Shown here piece after piece: positions 1 through 9,532 of a DNA stretch of 64,000 nt. Both the position numbers and the translations under genes were made by a program. Location of the stretch: contig NZ_JAJALK010000002.1 in NCBI RefSeq assembly GCF_020523825.1, forward strand, positions 558,001 through 622,000, written 5' to 3'. Each line of letters starts with the position of its first letter. Within the stretch, counting starts at the first letter, position 1. This DNA is from Methylobacterium brachiatum. GTDB taxonomy: Bacteria; Pseudomonadota; Alphaproteobacteria; Rhizobiales; Beijerinckiaceae. Below the pieces are notes generated by a model. It was not told the origin of the DNA, did no database searches, and saw only the letters and a list, made by a program, of their open reading frames with translations.

Positions 1-835
1 CCACCGCGGCGTAGAGATCCGGATAGGCCCGGGCGATGTTCAGGGCGGCCGCGCCGCCCGCCGACATGCCGGCGATGTAGACCCGGGTCGGGTCGATCGG
101 GTGAGCCGCCATCACGGCCCGGGTGATGCCTGCGATGATCGCAGCCTCGCCGGATTCCCGGCGCTGGTCGCGCGGCTCGTACCAGTTCCAGCAGCGCTGG
201 ACATGGGCCTGCCGGCTCTGGGCCGGGTAGGCGACGAAGAAGCCGGCGCGCTCGGCCAAAGCGTTCATGCCGGTGCCGGCGGCGAAATCGTCCGGGTTCT
301 GCGTGCAGCCGTGCAGCATCACCACCAGCGGCGCCGGCTCGGCCGGATGGCCCGGAATGAACAGCTTGTAGTCGCGACTGCCGGCCGGCTCGGCGTGGCT
401 GAGGGCGACGAAGCGGCTCTCGGCCGGCGTCCGGGGGGCCGGCGGCCGCGCGGGGATGCGCCGCGCATGGCCGAGCCCCTTCAGCACCGGCGCCAGGCCG
501 CGCACGACCTTGCCGACCGCCTTGCGGACCCGCACCGCCGGCTCGGCGATCACCGTGCGGGCGGGCTCGGTGCGCGGCGTCTTCTGCGGGACCTCGCGCC
601 GGGCCTCTTGGGGCGCTTCCGCGCGGCGGGGCTGTGACTGAGGGGCGGGTGCCTCGGATTCCGGGCGCGGCGCGGCTGCGTAGCCCCCCAGGCTGCGCTG
701 GATCAGGGCGGTCGCCTCGTCCAGACGGCCGAGGCTCGTGAGGCGGGTGACCTCGATCATGTCGGCGAAGGGCGAGCGGACATTCCTGTCGCGGACGCCG
801 TCCTGCACATCCTTCAGCTTGCTGAAGGGATCCAT
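1..835 (-). CDS. PHB-depolymerase-family esterase, 3' end outside the window
   Basis: This is the N-terminal 278 codons of an alpha/beta-hydrolase. It starts at ATG 835 and runs off the left edge. The first ~120 residues form a helical, then Pro/Ala/Arg-rich stretch, which is common in the alphaproteobacterial members. The hydrolase fold follows, with an oxyanion-type [15 protein letters not shown], then CWNWY, and finally the nucleophile elbow GMSAGG (GxSxG) near residue 262. Family knowledge: these proteins (esterase PhaZ-type, also annotated as feruloyl or PHB depolymerases) cleave short polyester or ester substrates. The Asp and His of the triad would lie outside the window. No signal peptide is obvious, so the location is uncertain. 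It lies 110 bp downstream of the dnaQ-type gene on the same strand. Confidence 0.85.
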   Translation of the reverse strand, partial: MDPFSKLKDVQDGVRDRNVRSPFADMIEVTRLTSLGRLDEATALIQRSLGGYAAAPRPESEAPAPQSQPRRAEAPQEARREVPQKTPRTEPARTVIAEPAVRVRKAVGKVVRGLAPVLKGLGHARRIPARPPAPRTPAESRFVALSHAEPAGSRDYKLFIPGHPAEPAPLVVMLHGCTQNPDDFAAGTGMNALAERAGFFVAYPAQSRQAHVQRCWNWYEPRDQRRESGEAAIIAGITRAVMAAHPIDPTRVYIAGMSAGGAAALNIARAYPDLYAAV

Positions 836-945
836 GATGGGTGCACGCTTGGTCACATCAGCGTCCGTGTCGCGGCCGGGGTTGGCGCGAAGCTCGCCAT
901 ATGGTGCGACGCAATAGAGGCCGATGTGCGATGCGACAAGGCCGG

Positions 946-1662
946 TCAGGCCGGGTCGTCGGCGCCGATATAGTCGGCCCAGATCGGCGCCGGGCCGAGG
1001 CTCGTGCGGAAGCTGTCGTGCCTTGCCCGCTCCTCATCCGTAAGGCGACTCCGATACGGGCGGGGGGCCGCCGGAACCGCCTGGACGACGGCCTGGACCT
1101 GCGGTCCGGCCTGGGCATCCAGGAGGCCGAGGCTGGTCTGCTTGCCACCGAGCAGCTCGACATAGACCTCGGCCAGGATCTGGGCGTCGAGCAGCGCCCC
1201 GTGCTTGGTCCGCCGGCTGGTGTCGATGCCGTAGCGATTGCACAGGGCGTCGAGGTTGTTGGCCGCGCCCGGATGCTTGCGGCGGGCCATCGGCAGGGTG
1301 TCGACCACGTCGTCCAGCTGGATCGGCGGCGGCGCGTTCGCCCCGAGCCGGGCATATTCCATGTTGAGGAAGCCAACGTCGAAGGGGGCGTTGTGGATGA
1401 CCAGGCGCCCATCCGCCAGGAAGGCCTGCAGCTCGCCGACGATCTCGGCGAAGACCGGCTTGTCGGACAGGAAGGCGTCCGACAGCCCGTGGACGTTGAA
1501 CGCGCCCTCCGAGACCGCCCGCTGCGGGTTGCAGTAGCGGTGGAAGGTCCGGCCGGTGGGGATGTGGTTCAGCAGCTCGACCGCGCCGATCTCGATCAGC
1601 CGGTCGCCGTTCCGCGCCTCCGTGCCGGTGGTCTCGGTGTCGAGGACGATCTCGCGCAGCAT
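946..1662 (-). CDS. dnaQ: DNA polymerase III epsilon subunit (3'-5' proofreading exonuclease)
   Basis: The 238-residue product is a DEDDh exonuclease. Exo I is at the very start (VLDTETTG, then EIGAVEL), Exo II is HNAPFDVGF, and Exo III is [11 protein letters not shown], containing the catalytic His and Asp. This is the proofreading subunit that partners DnaE in the replicative polymerase. The start at ATG 1662 puts Exo I eight residues in, as in other DnaQ proteins. A longer reading frame continues upstream but encodes nothing DnaQ-like. The C-terminal ~60 residues are proline/arginine-rich and would correspond to the linker and polymerase-binding tail. It stands alone between the glucan exporter and the esterase, with a strong hairpin upstream. 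Confidence 0.93.
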   Translation of the reverse strand: MLREIVLDTETTGTEARNGDRLIEIGAVELLNHIPTGRTFHRYCNPQRAVSEGAFNVHGLSDAFLSDKPVFAEIVGELQAFLADGRLVIHNAPFDVGFLNMEYARLGANAPPPIQLDDVVDTLPMARRKHPGAANNLDALCNRYGIDTSRRTKHGALLDAQILAEVYVELLGGKQTSLGLLDAQAGPQVQAVVQAVPAAPRPYRSRLTDEERARHDSFRTSLGPAPIWADYIGADDPA

Positions 1663-1833
1663 GTTTTTGCGACTCAGAGGGTCAGGATCACTTGCCCGAT
1701 CGGGGACGGGGCTCCGGGGCGGGTGAGCGTCTTCGGAAGACACTGTCTCCCGAAAGGTTGAGACTTCCCTAGAGCTATCGTTCCGAAAGGGAGCTGCCGG
1801 CTTTCGGAAAAAAACGATGCAAGGCAAAGAGCT

Positions 1834-1872
1834 AGCGCATCGTGCCGGCTCGGATACCCGGCACGATGCGCT
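1834..1872 (-). terminator. perfect 15-bp hairpin downstream of the glucan exporter
   Basis: Bases 1834-1848 and 1858-1872 are exact inverted complements around a 9-nt loop, 28 bp after the exporter stop codon. In the minus-strand sense the stem is followed by CTCTTTG and, farther on, a T7 run. This is consistent with a terminator separating the exporter from dnaQ. Confidence 0.55.
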
Positions 1873-1899
1873 GAGCGCCGGCTGACCGGCGCCCGTTCC

Positions 1900-3684
1900 T
1901 CACGCCGCCAGGGCCAGGCGACCCTCGTCCTCGTCGGCCGCGGCCGCCATGAACTGGGCCCGGGCGAGCTCGGCGAAGCGGCCGTTCTGGGCGACCAGCG
2001 CGTCGAACGTGCCGGCCTCGACGATCCGGCCCTCGTGGAAGACCAGGATGCGGTCGGCGTTGCGGATCGTGGCGAGCCGGTGGGCGATCACGAAGGTGGT
2101 GCGTCCCTCCATGACGGCTTCCAGGGCGCCCTGGAGCTTGCGCTCGGTGGCCGCGTCCAGCGCCGAGGTCGCCTCGTCGAGGATCAGGATCGGCGGGTTC
2201 TTCAGCAGCGCCCGGGCGATCGAAAGCCGCTGGCGCTCGCCGCCGGAGAGCGATCGGCCACGCTCGCCGATCACCGTGTCGAGCCCGTCGGGCTGGCGCG
2301 CCATGAAAGCACCGGCCTGGGCCCGCTCCAGGGCGTCGAGCATCTCGGCATCGGTGGCGTCGGGACGGCCGACCTGCAGGTTCTCGCGGATCGAGCGGGC
2401 GAACAGCATCGGCTCCTGGAACACCACGCCGATGTTGTGGCGCAGGGACGAGAGCCCGATGTCGCGCACGTCGATGTCGTCGATCCGGATCGACCCGGAG
2501 GCCGGATCGAAGCTGCGGTGCAAGAGGCCGAGCGTCGTCGACTTGCCCGAGCCGGTGGTGCCGACCAGGGCCACGGTCTCGCCGGGACGGGCCGAGAACG
2601 AGACGCCGTCGAGCGCCTGGCGCCGGCCATCATACGAGAAGGCGACGTCGTCGAAGGTGACCTCGCCCTCGAACCGGGCGACCTGGCGGGCATGCGGGCG
2701 GTCGGCCACGGCCGGCACGGTATCGTAGATCTCGAAGAACTCGGCGATCTTGGGCGCCTGCTGGAACAGTCCGTTAACGAAGCCGACCACATGGTCGAGC
2801 CGCGCTACGAAGGCGGTGGCCAGGCTCATGAAGGCCACGACCTCGCCCACCGTGGTGGTGCCGGCCTGATACAGCCAGATGCCGGTGACGAAGATCGCCG
2901 TCATGGTGATGGTCGCCGAGGCGCGGGTCGCGACGTTGGCGAGCGCCCACCAGGACAGGACCGGGATCTGCGCGGCGAGCAGGTTCGTGATGATGCCGCG
3001 CATCGCGTCCTTCTCGGCCTTGGCGCGGGTGAAGGACTGGATCACCGCGACGTTGCCCAGCGCGTCGGAGGCGTGGGCGGCGAGGCCCGAATTGAACGCC
3101 TCGACCTGGCCCTGGAGCGTCTCGGTCCGGCGCATCACGAAGGTGGTGAGCGCCGTGAAGGCGAGCACGAGGACGACCAGGATCGAGCCGAGCTGCCAGT
3201 TGATGAACAGGGTCATCGGCAGGAGCACGACCAGCGAGACCAGGGCGACGAGGTGATCCCGGAAGAAGCCGAGCCACAGCCAGGCCATGCCGTTGGTGCC
3301 CTCCAGCATCGCCTTCAGCACCCGGCCCGAATGGTTCGCCGAGTGGAACGCCAGCGGCAGGTCGAGCACGTGCTCGAAATAGCTCGCCATTGAGGACAGG
3401 CGGTTGCGGTGGGCCAGCCGGTCGGCGTGGAGCGCGATGAACACGCCCGCCGCGATGGTGAAGAAGCCGAACGCCACCCAAGCGGCCAGCAGGGGGAGCA
3501 TCGTGCCCATGGCGTTGCCGCCGCGCTGCAGGTGGGTCAGCTGGTCGATGATCCGGCCCATGAGCAGCGGCTCGGCAAACGCCGCGATCGCCAGCACGAC
3601 GTTGGTGGCGGCCAGACCGATGGCCAGCCGCCGCTCCGCCTTCAGGAAACCAAGGACCCGCCCGTACAGACGAACCATCGCCAC
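1900..3684 (-). CDS. ndvA: ABC exporter, fused permease-ATPase, cyclic beta-1,2-glucan type
   Basis: The 594-residue protein has an N-terminal exporter membrane domain of about six helices (residues ~15-310) and a C-terminal ATPase. Walker A is GTTGSGKS near residue 374, the signature is LSGGERQRL near 478, and Walker B is ILILDEAT near 495. The N-terminus (VRLYGRVLGFLKAERR, then AEPLLMGRIID) resembles NdvA/ChvA, which export cyclic beta-1,2-glucan to the periplasm in rhizobia and Agrobacterium and are of similar length. The glucan synthase NdvB is not in this window, so the substrate is inferred from likeness alone. A general lipid or peptide exporter of the MsbA class is the alternative. 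It is divergent from the stator genes across 274 bp. Confidence 0.85.
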   Translation of the reverse strand: MAMVRLYGRVLGFLKAERRLAIGLAATNVVLAIAAFAEPLLMGRIIDQLTHLQRGGNAMGTMLPLLAAWVAFGFFTIAAGVFIALHADRLAHRNRLSSMASYFEHVLDLPLAFHSANHSGRVLKAMLEGTNGMAWLWLGFFRDHLVALVSLVVLLPMTLFINWQLGSILVVLVLAFTALTTFVMRRTETLQGQVEAFNSGLAAHASDALGNVAVIQSFTRAKAEKDAMRGIITNLLAAQIPVLSWWALANVATRASATITMTAIFVTGIWLYQAGTTTVGEVVAFMSLATAFVARLDHVVGFVNGLFQQAPKIAEFFEIYDTVPAVADRPHARQVARFEGEVTFDDVAFSYDGRRQALDGVSFSARPGETVALVGTTGSGKSTTLGLLHRSFDPASGSIRIDDIDVRDIGLSSLRHNIGVVFQEPMLFARSIRENLQVGRPDATDAEMLDALERAQAGAFMARQPDGLDTVIGERGRSLSGGERQRLSIARALLKNPPILILDEATSALDAATERKLQGALEAVMEGRTTFVIAHRLATIRNADRILVFHEGRIVEAGTFDALVAQNGRFAELARAQFMAAAADEDEGRLALAA

Positions 3685-3958
3685 CGCTCCACCACCCCCG
3701 GCGCGGCCCGTGTGTCCGGGTCTCGCGCCAATTCTTAAGGTCCGTGCGGCGGGCGGACACAGCCGCCTTCGCCACCAAACCCCTCACACGACACGGCTTA
3801 TGCCCGGGCCCGCCTGAACGGGCGATGACGGCCCTCGACAGGGTCGAGGCCATCGCCTTTACGGTTCGTTCAGCAAGATTTCCTACCGCTGTGAATAACC
3901 CGGCCGCAAGCGACCGCGGGGTCAGCTTTTTTTACGTTTCCGGACCGGGCGCCGCAGC

Positions 3959-4732
3959 ATGGATCTCGCAACTGCACTCGGCCTCCTCTCAGGCCTCGGC
4001 GTCGTGGTCGGGCTGATCGTGCTCGATGGCGGCCATTTCGGCGCCTACGCGTCGGAGCACGCGGTCGTCGTGGTGTTCGGCGGCGCCACCGCGGCCACGA
4101 TGATCCGCTTCCCGTTCTCGGTGATCGTCCACGGCCTGCCGATGGGCCTGCGCTTCGCCTTCATGATGCGCTCGGTGAAGCCGCAGGAGCTGATCGAGGA
4201 GATCACCAAGCTCGCCGACGTGGTCCGCAAGTCCGGCCCGATGGCGCTGGAGAACATGGAGATCTCCGACCCGTTCCTGGCCCAGGGCGCGCGCTATATC
4301 GCCGACGGCTACGACCGGGACTTCATCCGGGACACGATGGAGCGGGACCGCGACAACTTCCTGATGCATCTCGACGAGGGCTCGAAGGTCTACCGGGCCT
4401 ACGGCGACTGCGCCCCCGCCTGGGGCATGATCGGCACGATCCTCGGCATGGTGGCGATGTTCGCCAACATGTCCGACCCCTCGAAGCTCGGCCCCGCCAT
4501 GGCGACCGCCCTGCTCGCCACCCTGTACGGCGCCGTGATCGCCAACCTGATCACCCTGCCGCTCGCCGACAAGCTGCACGTCAAGCTGGAGGAGGAGGAC
4601 GTCTCCCGCTCCCTGATCATCGACGGCATCCTGATGATCCGCGACCAGAAGAGCCCGATGCTGGTCCGCGAGATGCTGGTCGCCTACCTGCCGCACAACC
4701 ATCGCGAAGCGCTGCTGGAACCGGCCGCCTGA
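3959..4732 (+). CDS. MotA/PomA-like proton or sodium channel subunit of a motor stator
   Basis: The 257-residue protein has the MotA/TolQ/ExbB layout. There are two N-terminal membrane helices (residues ~3-22 and 31-50), a cytoplasmic domain (~70-145), then two helices around PAWGMIGTILGMVAMFANM and MATALLATLYGAVIANLITLPLADKL. The length and the GGATAATMIRFP region are nearer to PomA (about 253 residues) than to the longer 285-residue E. coli MotA. With the next gene it would form an ion-driven stator. The start ATG 3959 is 2 nt upstream of the codons for the first helix, with no credible alternative. No other flagellar gene lies in the window, so this may be a stand-alone second stator set. 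Confidence 0.87.
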   Translation: MDLATALGLLSGLGVVVGLIVLDGGHFGAYASEHAVVVVFGGATAATMIRFPFSVIVHGLPMGLRFAFMMRSVKPQELIEEITKLADVVRKSGPMALENMEISDPFLAQGARYIADGYDRDFIRDTMERDRDNFLMHLDEGSKVYRAYGDCAPAWGMIGTILGMVAMFANMSDPSKLGPAMATALLATLYGAVIANLITLPLADKLHVKLEEEDVSRSLIIDGILMIRDQKSPMLVREMLVAYLPHNHREALLEPAA

Positions 4733-4733
4733 T

Positions 4734-5567
4734 ATGGCCAGACGGAAGCGCGGCGGCGCGCATGGCGGCCACGGCTGGTTCGTGACCTTCGCCGACCTGA
4801 TGGCGCTCCTGATGAGCTTCTTCGTGATGGTCGCGGCCTATTCGACGCAGGACCAGAAGAAGATGCAGGTGGTCGCCGGCTCGATGCGCGACGCCTTCGG
4901 GGTGAACAAGGAATCGAAGTTCGCCGGCATCCTCGAATCCGAGGGCCTGCCGGCCGCCGACCATGTGAAGTACCTGCGCAGCATCCCGCCCGAGAAGGCC
5001 ACCGACCGGACGACACCGCCACGGCGCGACCAGAGCAGCGAGTTCGGCCTGACCGAGACCGGCGAGCCGGACAATTTCGGCCTCGCGGCGGCCTCCCTGC
5101 GGCAGGCGCTGCAGGACATGCCGGACATCGCCGAACTGTCGAAGAACGTCGTGATCGTCCGGACCGACCAGGGTCTCGAACTGTCAATCGTTGACCAGGA
5201 CGGGCGCGCGATGTTCCCGGACGGCTCGACCCGCCCGAACGAGCGCACGAGGCGCCTCCTGGAGAAGCTCGCCCCGGCCTTGCGGCAGATGCCCAACCGC
5301 ATCGCCATCACGGGCTTTACCGCCACCGAAAGGCCGGGCCAGCGCCTGCCGGTGTCGCCCTGGGAGCTGTCGGCCGGCCGGGCGATCAGCGTGCGCGAGA
5401 TCCTGGCCGGGGCGGGCGTGCAGGACGACCGGTTCGCCTCGGTCTCCGGCAAGGCCGACACCGAGCCCATGTTCCCCGACAACCCCTATCTCGCGGCCAA
5501 CCGCCGGGTGACGGTGACGCTGCTGAAGGAGGCGCCCCCGGTGCCGAACGTGAAGGGGCTGCCGTAG
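4734..5567 (+). CDS. MotB-like stator subunit with OmpA peptidoglycan-binding domain
   Basis: The 277-residue partner of the upstream MotA-like gene begins 1 nt after that gene's stop codon, so the two are surely cotranscribed. It has a short basic N-terminus, then one membrane helix with FADLMALLMSFFVMVAA; its Asp is the expected proton-carrying residue. A ~100-residue periplasmic linker follows. The C-terminal OmpA/MotB domain (residues ~150-270) contains DGSTRPNERTR and the GFTATERPG region of the peptidoglycan-binding fold. The linker is Arg/Pro-rich. The gene is convergent with the CAP-domain gene with only 5 bp between the stops, and no terminator is visible there. Confidence 0.88.
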   Translation: MARRKRGGAHGGHGWFVTFADLMALLMSFFVMVAAYSTQDQKKMQVVAGSMRDAFGVNKESKFAGILESEGLPAADHVKYLRSIPPEKATDRTTPPRRDQSSEFGLTETGEPDNFGLAAASLRQALQDMPDIAELSKNVVIVRTDQGLELSIVDQDGRAMFPDGSTRPNERTRRLLEKLAPALRQMPNRIAITGFTATERPGQRLPVSPWELSAGRAISVREILAGAGVQDDRFASVSGKADTEPMFPDNPYLAANRRVTVTLLKEAPPVPNVKGLP

Positions 5568-5572
5568 CGCGC

Positions 5573-6106
5573 CTACTTGGCGGTGAGCAGCGCCCAGTAG
5601 ACCTTGTATTTCGAGCCGGGCGCGTAGGCGGTGGCGATCCCCATCCGGGTCGCCCGGGGGTCGAGCATCGTGGCGTCGTGCGGCGCGCTCTCGCGCCAGC
5701 CGGAGAACGCCTCGGCCAGGGTGTGATAGCCGGCCGACAGGTTGGCGTTGACGTCGGAGAAGCCGAGCCGCCCGACCGCGGCCTTCACGGTCTGCGCCTT
5801 GCTCGGCCGGTCGGCGACCGCCATGGCGGCGGCCTCGGCCTCGGCCAGACGCTGCAGCTCGGGATCGACCGTGAGCGGCCCCGCGCCGCGGTTGCGGCGA
5901 TAGGACGAGATCATGTCCCGGGCGGCGTCGGTGTCGACATGGGCGGCCTGGCTGGCCAGCGGCAGGTAGATGCTCGGCAGCGCCGCCGTGGTCGGCGCCT
6001 CGGTGGCGCAGGCGCCGAGCAGCGCCAGCGCCGGGATGCAGGCCGCCGCCCAGAAGCCTCGTCTCAGGTTGCGTCCGCCCACGTTCGAAGATCCATGCTC
6101 ACGCAT
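5573..6106 (-). CDS. CAP (SCP/PR-1) domain lipoprotein
   Basis: The 177-residue product has a hydrophobic leader ending in a lipobox (LLGAC, Cys near residue 33), so it should be lipid-anchored. The remainder is a CAP domain: MISSYRRNRGAGPLTVDPELQRLAEAEAAAMA at its start, the GYHTLAEAFSGWRES segment, and the closing GIATAYAPGSKYKVYWALL. These are the usual alphaproteobacterial CAP landmarks. The molecular activity of bacterial CAP proteins is mostly unknown. The reading frame continues far upstream without sense; ATG 6106 is the first start giving a short basic leader. It lies 77 bp after the start-distal end of the channel gene on the same strand, and the two could share a transcript. Confidence 0.82.
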   Translation of the reverse strand: MREHGSSNVGGRNLRRGFWAAACIPALALLGACATEAPTTAALPSIYLPLASQAAHVDTDAARDMISSYRRNRGAGPLTVDPELQRLAEAEAAAMAVADRPSKAQTVKAAVGRLGFSDVNANLSAGYHTLAEAFSGWRESAPHDATMLDPRATRMGIATAYAPGSKYKVYWALLTAK

Positions 6107-6183
6107 CCGGCTCGGACGCCCGGCCCATATAGGGAGCCCCGGGCGATCGCGCGACCGGACCCGTTGAGGCCGCGCGTGCGCCT

Positions 6184-8907
6184 TCAGCCCCCGGCGCTCT
6201 GGAGGCCGCGGTCGCGCTGCGGCTGGGACGGCGGCGCCTCCTGGGGCTCCGGGATCTCCTTCGGCTCCTGGGGCCCGGGGGCGGGCGCGGCCTGGCCGAA
6301 CCGGCTCGCGATCTCGCCCATGGCGGCCTGCATCGTCTCGAAGCCCTGCACGGTGACGATGCTGGCGCCGGGGCCGAGCGGCGGGATGAAGCCCGCGCCC
6401 GACAGGGTGGCGAACACCGCGTAGTTCAGGTCGGTCTGGACCTTCAGGCCGAGGCTGACATCGACGATCCAGACCAGCAGCTCGAATTCCAGGAACGGGT
6501 CGCCGATCTTCTTGAACACCACCCGGGGCGCCGGGTCCTTCAGCACGTCGGCATGGGCCTGGGCGCAGCCGACGATCATCTCGGCGGCCCGCACCGGGTC
6601 CTGGTTGCGCAGGACGCTGACCGTGATGCTGACCCGGCCCGAACGGTCGCCGCGCACGCGGTTCTTGACCACCCCGGAAATCAGGTTCGAGTTCGGCACG
6701 ATCACGGCCGAGCGGTCGAAGGTCTGGATCTCGGTGGAGCGCACCGAGATGCGCTTCACGATGCCCTCCGAATCGCCAATCACCACCTGGTCGCCGACCC
6801 GGATCGGGCGCTCCCACAGGAGCAGCAGGCCGGAGACGAAGTTGTTGACGATCGACTGCAGGCCGAAACCGATACCGACCGACAGGGCGCCGGCCACGAT
6901 GGTCAGCTTCTCCAGGCTCAGGCCGAGATACGAGAAGGCGAGCGCCAGGGAGAGCAGGAAGCCGCAATAGCCCGCGATCGTGGTGATCGAGTTGCGCAGG
7001 CCGGCATCGAGGTCGGTGGCGGGCAGGTAGGTCTGTTCCAGCCAGCGCTGCACCGCCCGGGTGACGAACACGCCGAGCACCAGGATGCCGATGCCGAAGG
7101 CGATGCTCGACAGGGAGATCGTCACGTCCCCGACCTTGAAGCCGAAGAAGGCCTGCCGGATCGACGAGACGATGTCGGTGGAATCGAGCCCCCAGGGCGC
7201 CAGCACGAGCAGCGCCGCCACCAGCATCAGCACGACCCGGGCGGCCCCGGTCGCCAGGACCGAGATCTGGTTCAGCGAGCGCTTGCGCAGGCCGGTATTG
7301 GCCTGGAGCGCGGTGGCGAGCCGGGTCTCGTCGGTGAGCGCGCGGCCGATGAAGGTGTCGACGCTCTGGACCAGCAGGTAGAGCAGCACGAGCACGCCCG
7401 CGGCCCAGATCAGCTGGTCGATCAGGAAGGCCGCGAAGGCGACGTAGCCGACGAGCGCGCCGAGCCCGATCAGCGCGACCCCGGCCCAGCCGAGGAGCCG
7501 GGCCGGGCCACCGATGCCCGTGGTGGTCTTGGTCGGCACGTAGGGGCCGAAACAGGCCTCTTCCTCCTGCTCGGTATCGGCGAAGCGGTGGAGGCCGACC
7601 GCCAGGATCAGCGCGGTGGCCACGGCGCCGAGGCCGCGGGTCGCGATCGAGATCGGCAGCGCCGCCGAGATCCCGGAATTGAGCGCCTCCACGGATTTCA
7701 CCACGGTGATCACCGTGGCGATGCCGACCGCGAGCCGGGTCAGCCGGGTGGCGGCCGCGTCGCCGACCGGGGCGGGGCGCCAGGCTGGCTTGTCGGGGCT
7801 CAGCAACCCGTCGCACAGGGCCTCGACGAAGGCGATGAAGGCCAGCCCGCCCAGGATCGCGGCGGCCACCGGCAGCAGCCGGGACGGCAGCAGGTTGGTG
7901 GCGTCGAGCGCGTAGTAGACCGCGTAGGAACCCGCCACCGCCGGCACCGTGCCGAGCAGGATCACCCGCCAGGCGGCCAGCAGGGTGGCGCGGCGCGACG
8001 GCTCGGTGGCGGAGGCGTCCCGGCGGGCGGCCCGGGGCGCGATGTTGCGCCGGCCGAAATACAGCGCGACCGAGATCCCGAAGGCGAGCCCCAGGAACAG
8101 CAGGTTACCCATGCTGCCGTTGCGCGAGAACAGCAGCCCGATATCGGACACGGCGCTCTGCAGCGAGCGGGTATCGCGCGGTATGTCGGCCATGACCTTG
8201 GCCCAGAGGCCCGGGCTGACCAGGGGCTGCGAGCGCTGGAACAGGTCGCGGGTGAACGATTCGCGCCGGCGGTTCGACACCCGGTCGATGATCTGGTCGC
8301 CCTGCACCAGCAGGGAGCGGGCGAGCCGCTGGGTCTCGTCGATGCGGGTCACCGCCGCCTCGCGCTCCACGCGCTGCTCGGCGATCTCGGGGCTTTCCTG
8401 GGTGTCCTTCGGCTTCGGACCGAGCTGCGCCAGCCGCTCGCGCGCCGCCTCGAGGGGCGCGTCGAGCCGGGTGATCAGCGCGCGGATCTCCTCGGTGACG
8501 GTCCCGGCGCTGTCGCGGATCGCCGCCAGGTCGGTGGCGGTCAGGTCGGGATGCCCCAGCTGCTTCTCGCGCGCCTCGAGCTCGGCCTTGGCGGCATCGA
8601 GCTGGGCCCGGACCGCCTTGAGCTGCTCCGACATCTCGGGTTTCGGCGCCGCGGGCTTGGCGTCGGGCGCCTTCGCGTCGGCCGGCTTGGCGTCCGCGGG
8701 CTTGGCATCGGCGGGCTTGGCATCGGCGGGCTTGGCATCGGCGGGCTTGGTCCCCGGGTGCTGCCCGGCCGGCGCCTCGCCCTGGGCCCAGGATGCGGGC
8801 GGCGCGGCGGCCGGGATGCCCAGCATCAGCGCGGCCAGGAGGGCCAGCGCGGCGGGCCGGCGCGGCGCGCCGTTCGGCTTCCGGGGGCGCACGGGCGTGC
8901 GGATCAT
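6184..8907 (-). CDS. DUF3772 / MscS-family mechanosensitive ion channel
   Basis: This is a 907-residue inner-membrane protein. It has a signal-like hydrophobic N-terminus (residues ~18-42), then a Pro/Ala/Asp/Lys repeat tract (five PADAK units, ~52-80). A periplasmic coiled-coil DUF3772 region follows (~90-250), then a series of membrane helices (~265-640), and finally the MscS pore and beta domain. In the latter, GIGFGLQSIVNNFVSGLLLLWERPIRVGD is the classic pore-lining helix and loop. C-terminal ~60 residues are Pro/Gln/Glu-rich. Large MscK/MscM-like channels of this shape release solutes on hypo-osmotic shock. The size matches MscK-like rather than MscS (286 residues). Confidence 0.9.
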   Translation of the reverse strand: MIRTPVRPRKPNGAPRRPAALALLAALMLGIPAAAPPASWAQGEAPAGQHPGTKPADAKPADAKPADAKPADAKPADAKAPDAKPAAPKPEMSEQLKAVRAQLDAAKAELEAREKQLGHPDLTATDLAAIRDSAGTVTEEIRALITRLDAPLEAARERLAQLGPKPKDTQESPEIAEQRVEREAAVTRIDETQRLARSLLVQGDQIIDRVSNRRRESFTRDLFQRSQPLVSPGLWAKVMADIPRDTRSLQSAVSDIGLLFSRNGSMGNLLFLGLAFGISVALYFGRRNIAPRAARRDASATEPSRRATLLAAWRVILLGTVPAVAGSYAVYYALDATNLLPSRLLPVAAAILGGLAFIAFVEALCDGLLSPDKPAWRPAPVGDAAATRLTRLAVGIATVITVVKSVEALNSGISAALPISIATRGLGAVATALILAVGLHRFADTEQEEEACFGPYVPTKTTTGIGGPARLLGWAGVALIGLGALVGYVAFAAFLIDQLIWAAGVLVLLYLLVQSVDTFIGRALTDETRLATALQANTGLRKRSLNQISVLATGAARVVLMLVAALLVLAPWGLDSTDIVSSIRQAFFGFKVGDVTISLSSIAFGIGILVLGVFVTRAVQRWLEQTYLPATDLDAGLRNSITTIAGYCGFLLSLALAFSYLGLSLEKLTIVAGALSVGIGFGLQSIVNNFVSGLLLLWERPIRVGDQVVIGDSEGIVKRISVRSTEIQTFDRSAVIVPNSNLISGVVKNRVRGDRSGRVSITVSVLRNQDPVRAAEMIVGCAQAHADVLKDPAPRVVFKKIGDPFLEFELLVWIVDVSLGLKVQTDLNYAVFATLSGAGFIPPLGPGASIVTVQGFETMQAAMGEIASRFGQAAPAPGPQEPKEIPEPQEAPPSQPQRDRGLQSAGG
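8675..8750 (-). repeat. five-copy 15-bp tandem repeat encoding PADAK
   Basis: The plus-strand unit GGCTTGGCATCGGCG recurs at a 15-bp period, with the first copies diverged. It encodes repeats of Pro-Ala-Asp-Ala-Lys near the N-terminus of the mechanosensitive channel, just after the membrane leader. The unit is in frame, so copy-number change would alter linker length without breaking the gene. Confidence 0.85.
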
Positions 8908-9532
8908 AGGCTACCTCTCGTCGGGCGCGCCGGGCGCGCGGTCGGGGCCCGGCATCGGCGGACCGGCGGTCGTCGGGAACCGCGCGGGCTTTCTCGAGCG
9001 CTCGCCGCCGGAGGGGATACCGGCGGGGACGCCGGTTCGGCGTCGGCGAGCGCGTGAATCGAAGCCTGAGGGGCGCGCCTGACCGCAGGGCGATTCGGGC
9101 ACGGCCCTCGAGGCCGGGCGCTGTGGGCCTCCAATAGGGCGAAACCGTGCCCCTGCCCACCCTGGCGCCGGCCGGCGCGCCCGGCACCCGCTGTGGGTGC
9201 GTCCCCGGGACCCTGAGGGACGAGCTTCACAAGGCTGTCACGGTGGGATTAGATGAACACCAGATGGACAGGGCCTTTTCGTCGTCACGCGAAAGGGTTC
9301 GGCCGGCGCCGATGCCGGTCCGGCCCGGCCGCGTTCCGGTTGCTACCGCACCGACTGGCGTCACCGCGCGCCGGCCCGCCGCCCTGTTGCTCCTTCCGCC
9401 TCTCCCGCCGAGCCGACGTCCTGTCCGCCGGCCCGTCCTGTACCGGCCCGCGGCCGCGTCGGACGGGCCGGTGGGGCGCCGGCGCGTTCCCGCGCGTTAT
9501 ACGCGTCAGAGATAGTCCGAAGAGTCGCGCCG
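8908..9532. other. 625-bp intergenic region, no gene recognised
   Basis: This stretch separates the divergent channel and HNH genes. Long open frames cross it on both strands but encode only Arg/Pro/Ala-rich, low-complexity translations typical of GC-rich shadow frames. I see no convincing promoter, RNA gene or repeat in it. Confidence 0.6.

Noticed and set aside
5573..7816. A 747-residue open frame on the minus strand covering the CAP gene and the channel gene.
   Set aside because: Only its last ~180 codons encode the CAP lipoprotein; the rest is an Arg/Gly/Pro-rich shadow of the MscS channel in another frame.
8640..8755. The regular 15-bp repeats taken as a CRISPR array.
   Set aside because: There are no spacers; the units are tandem and encode PADAK in frame.
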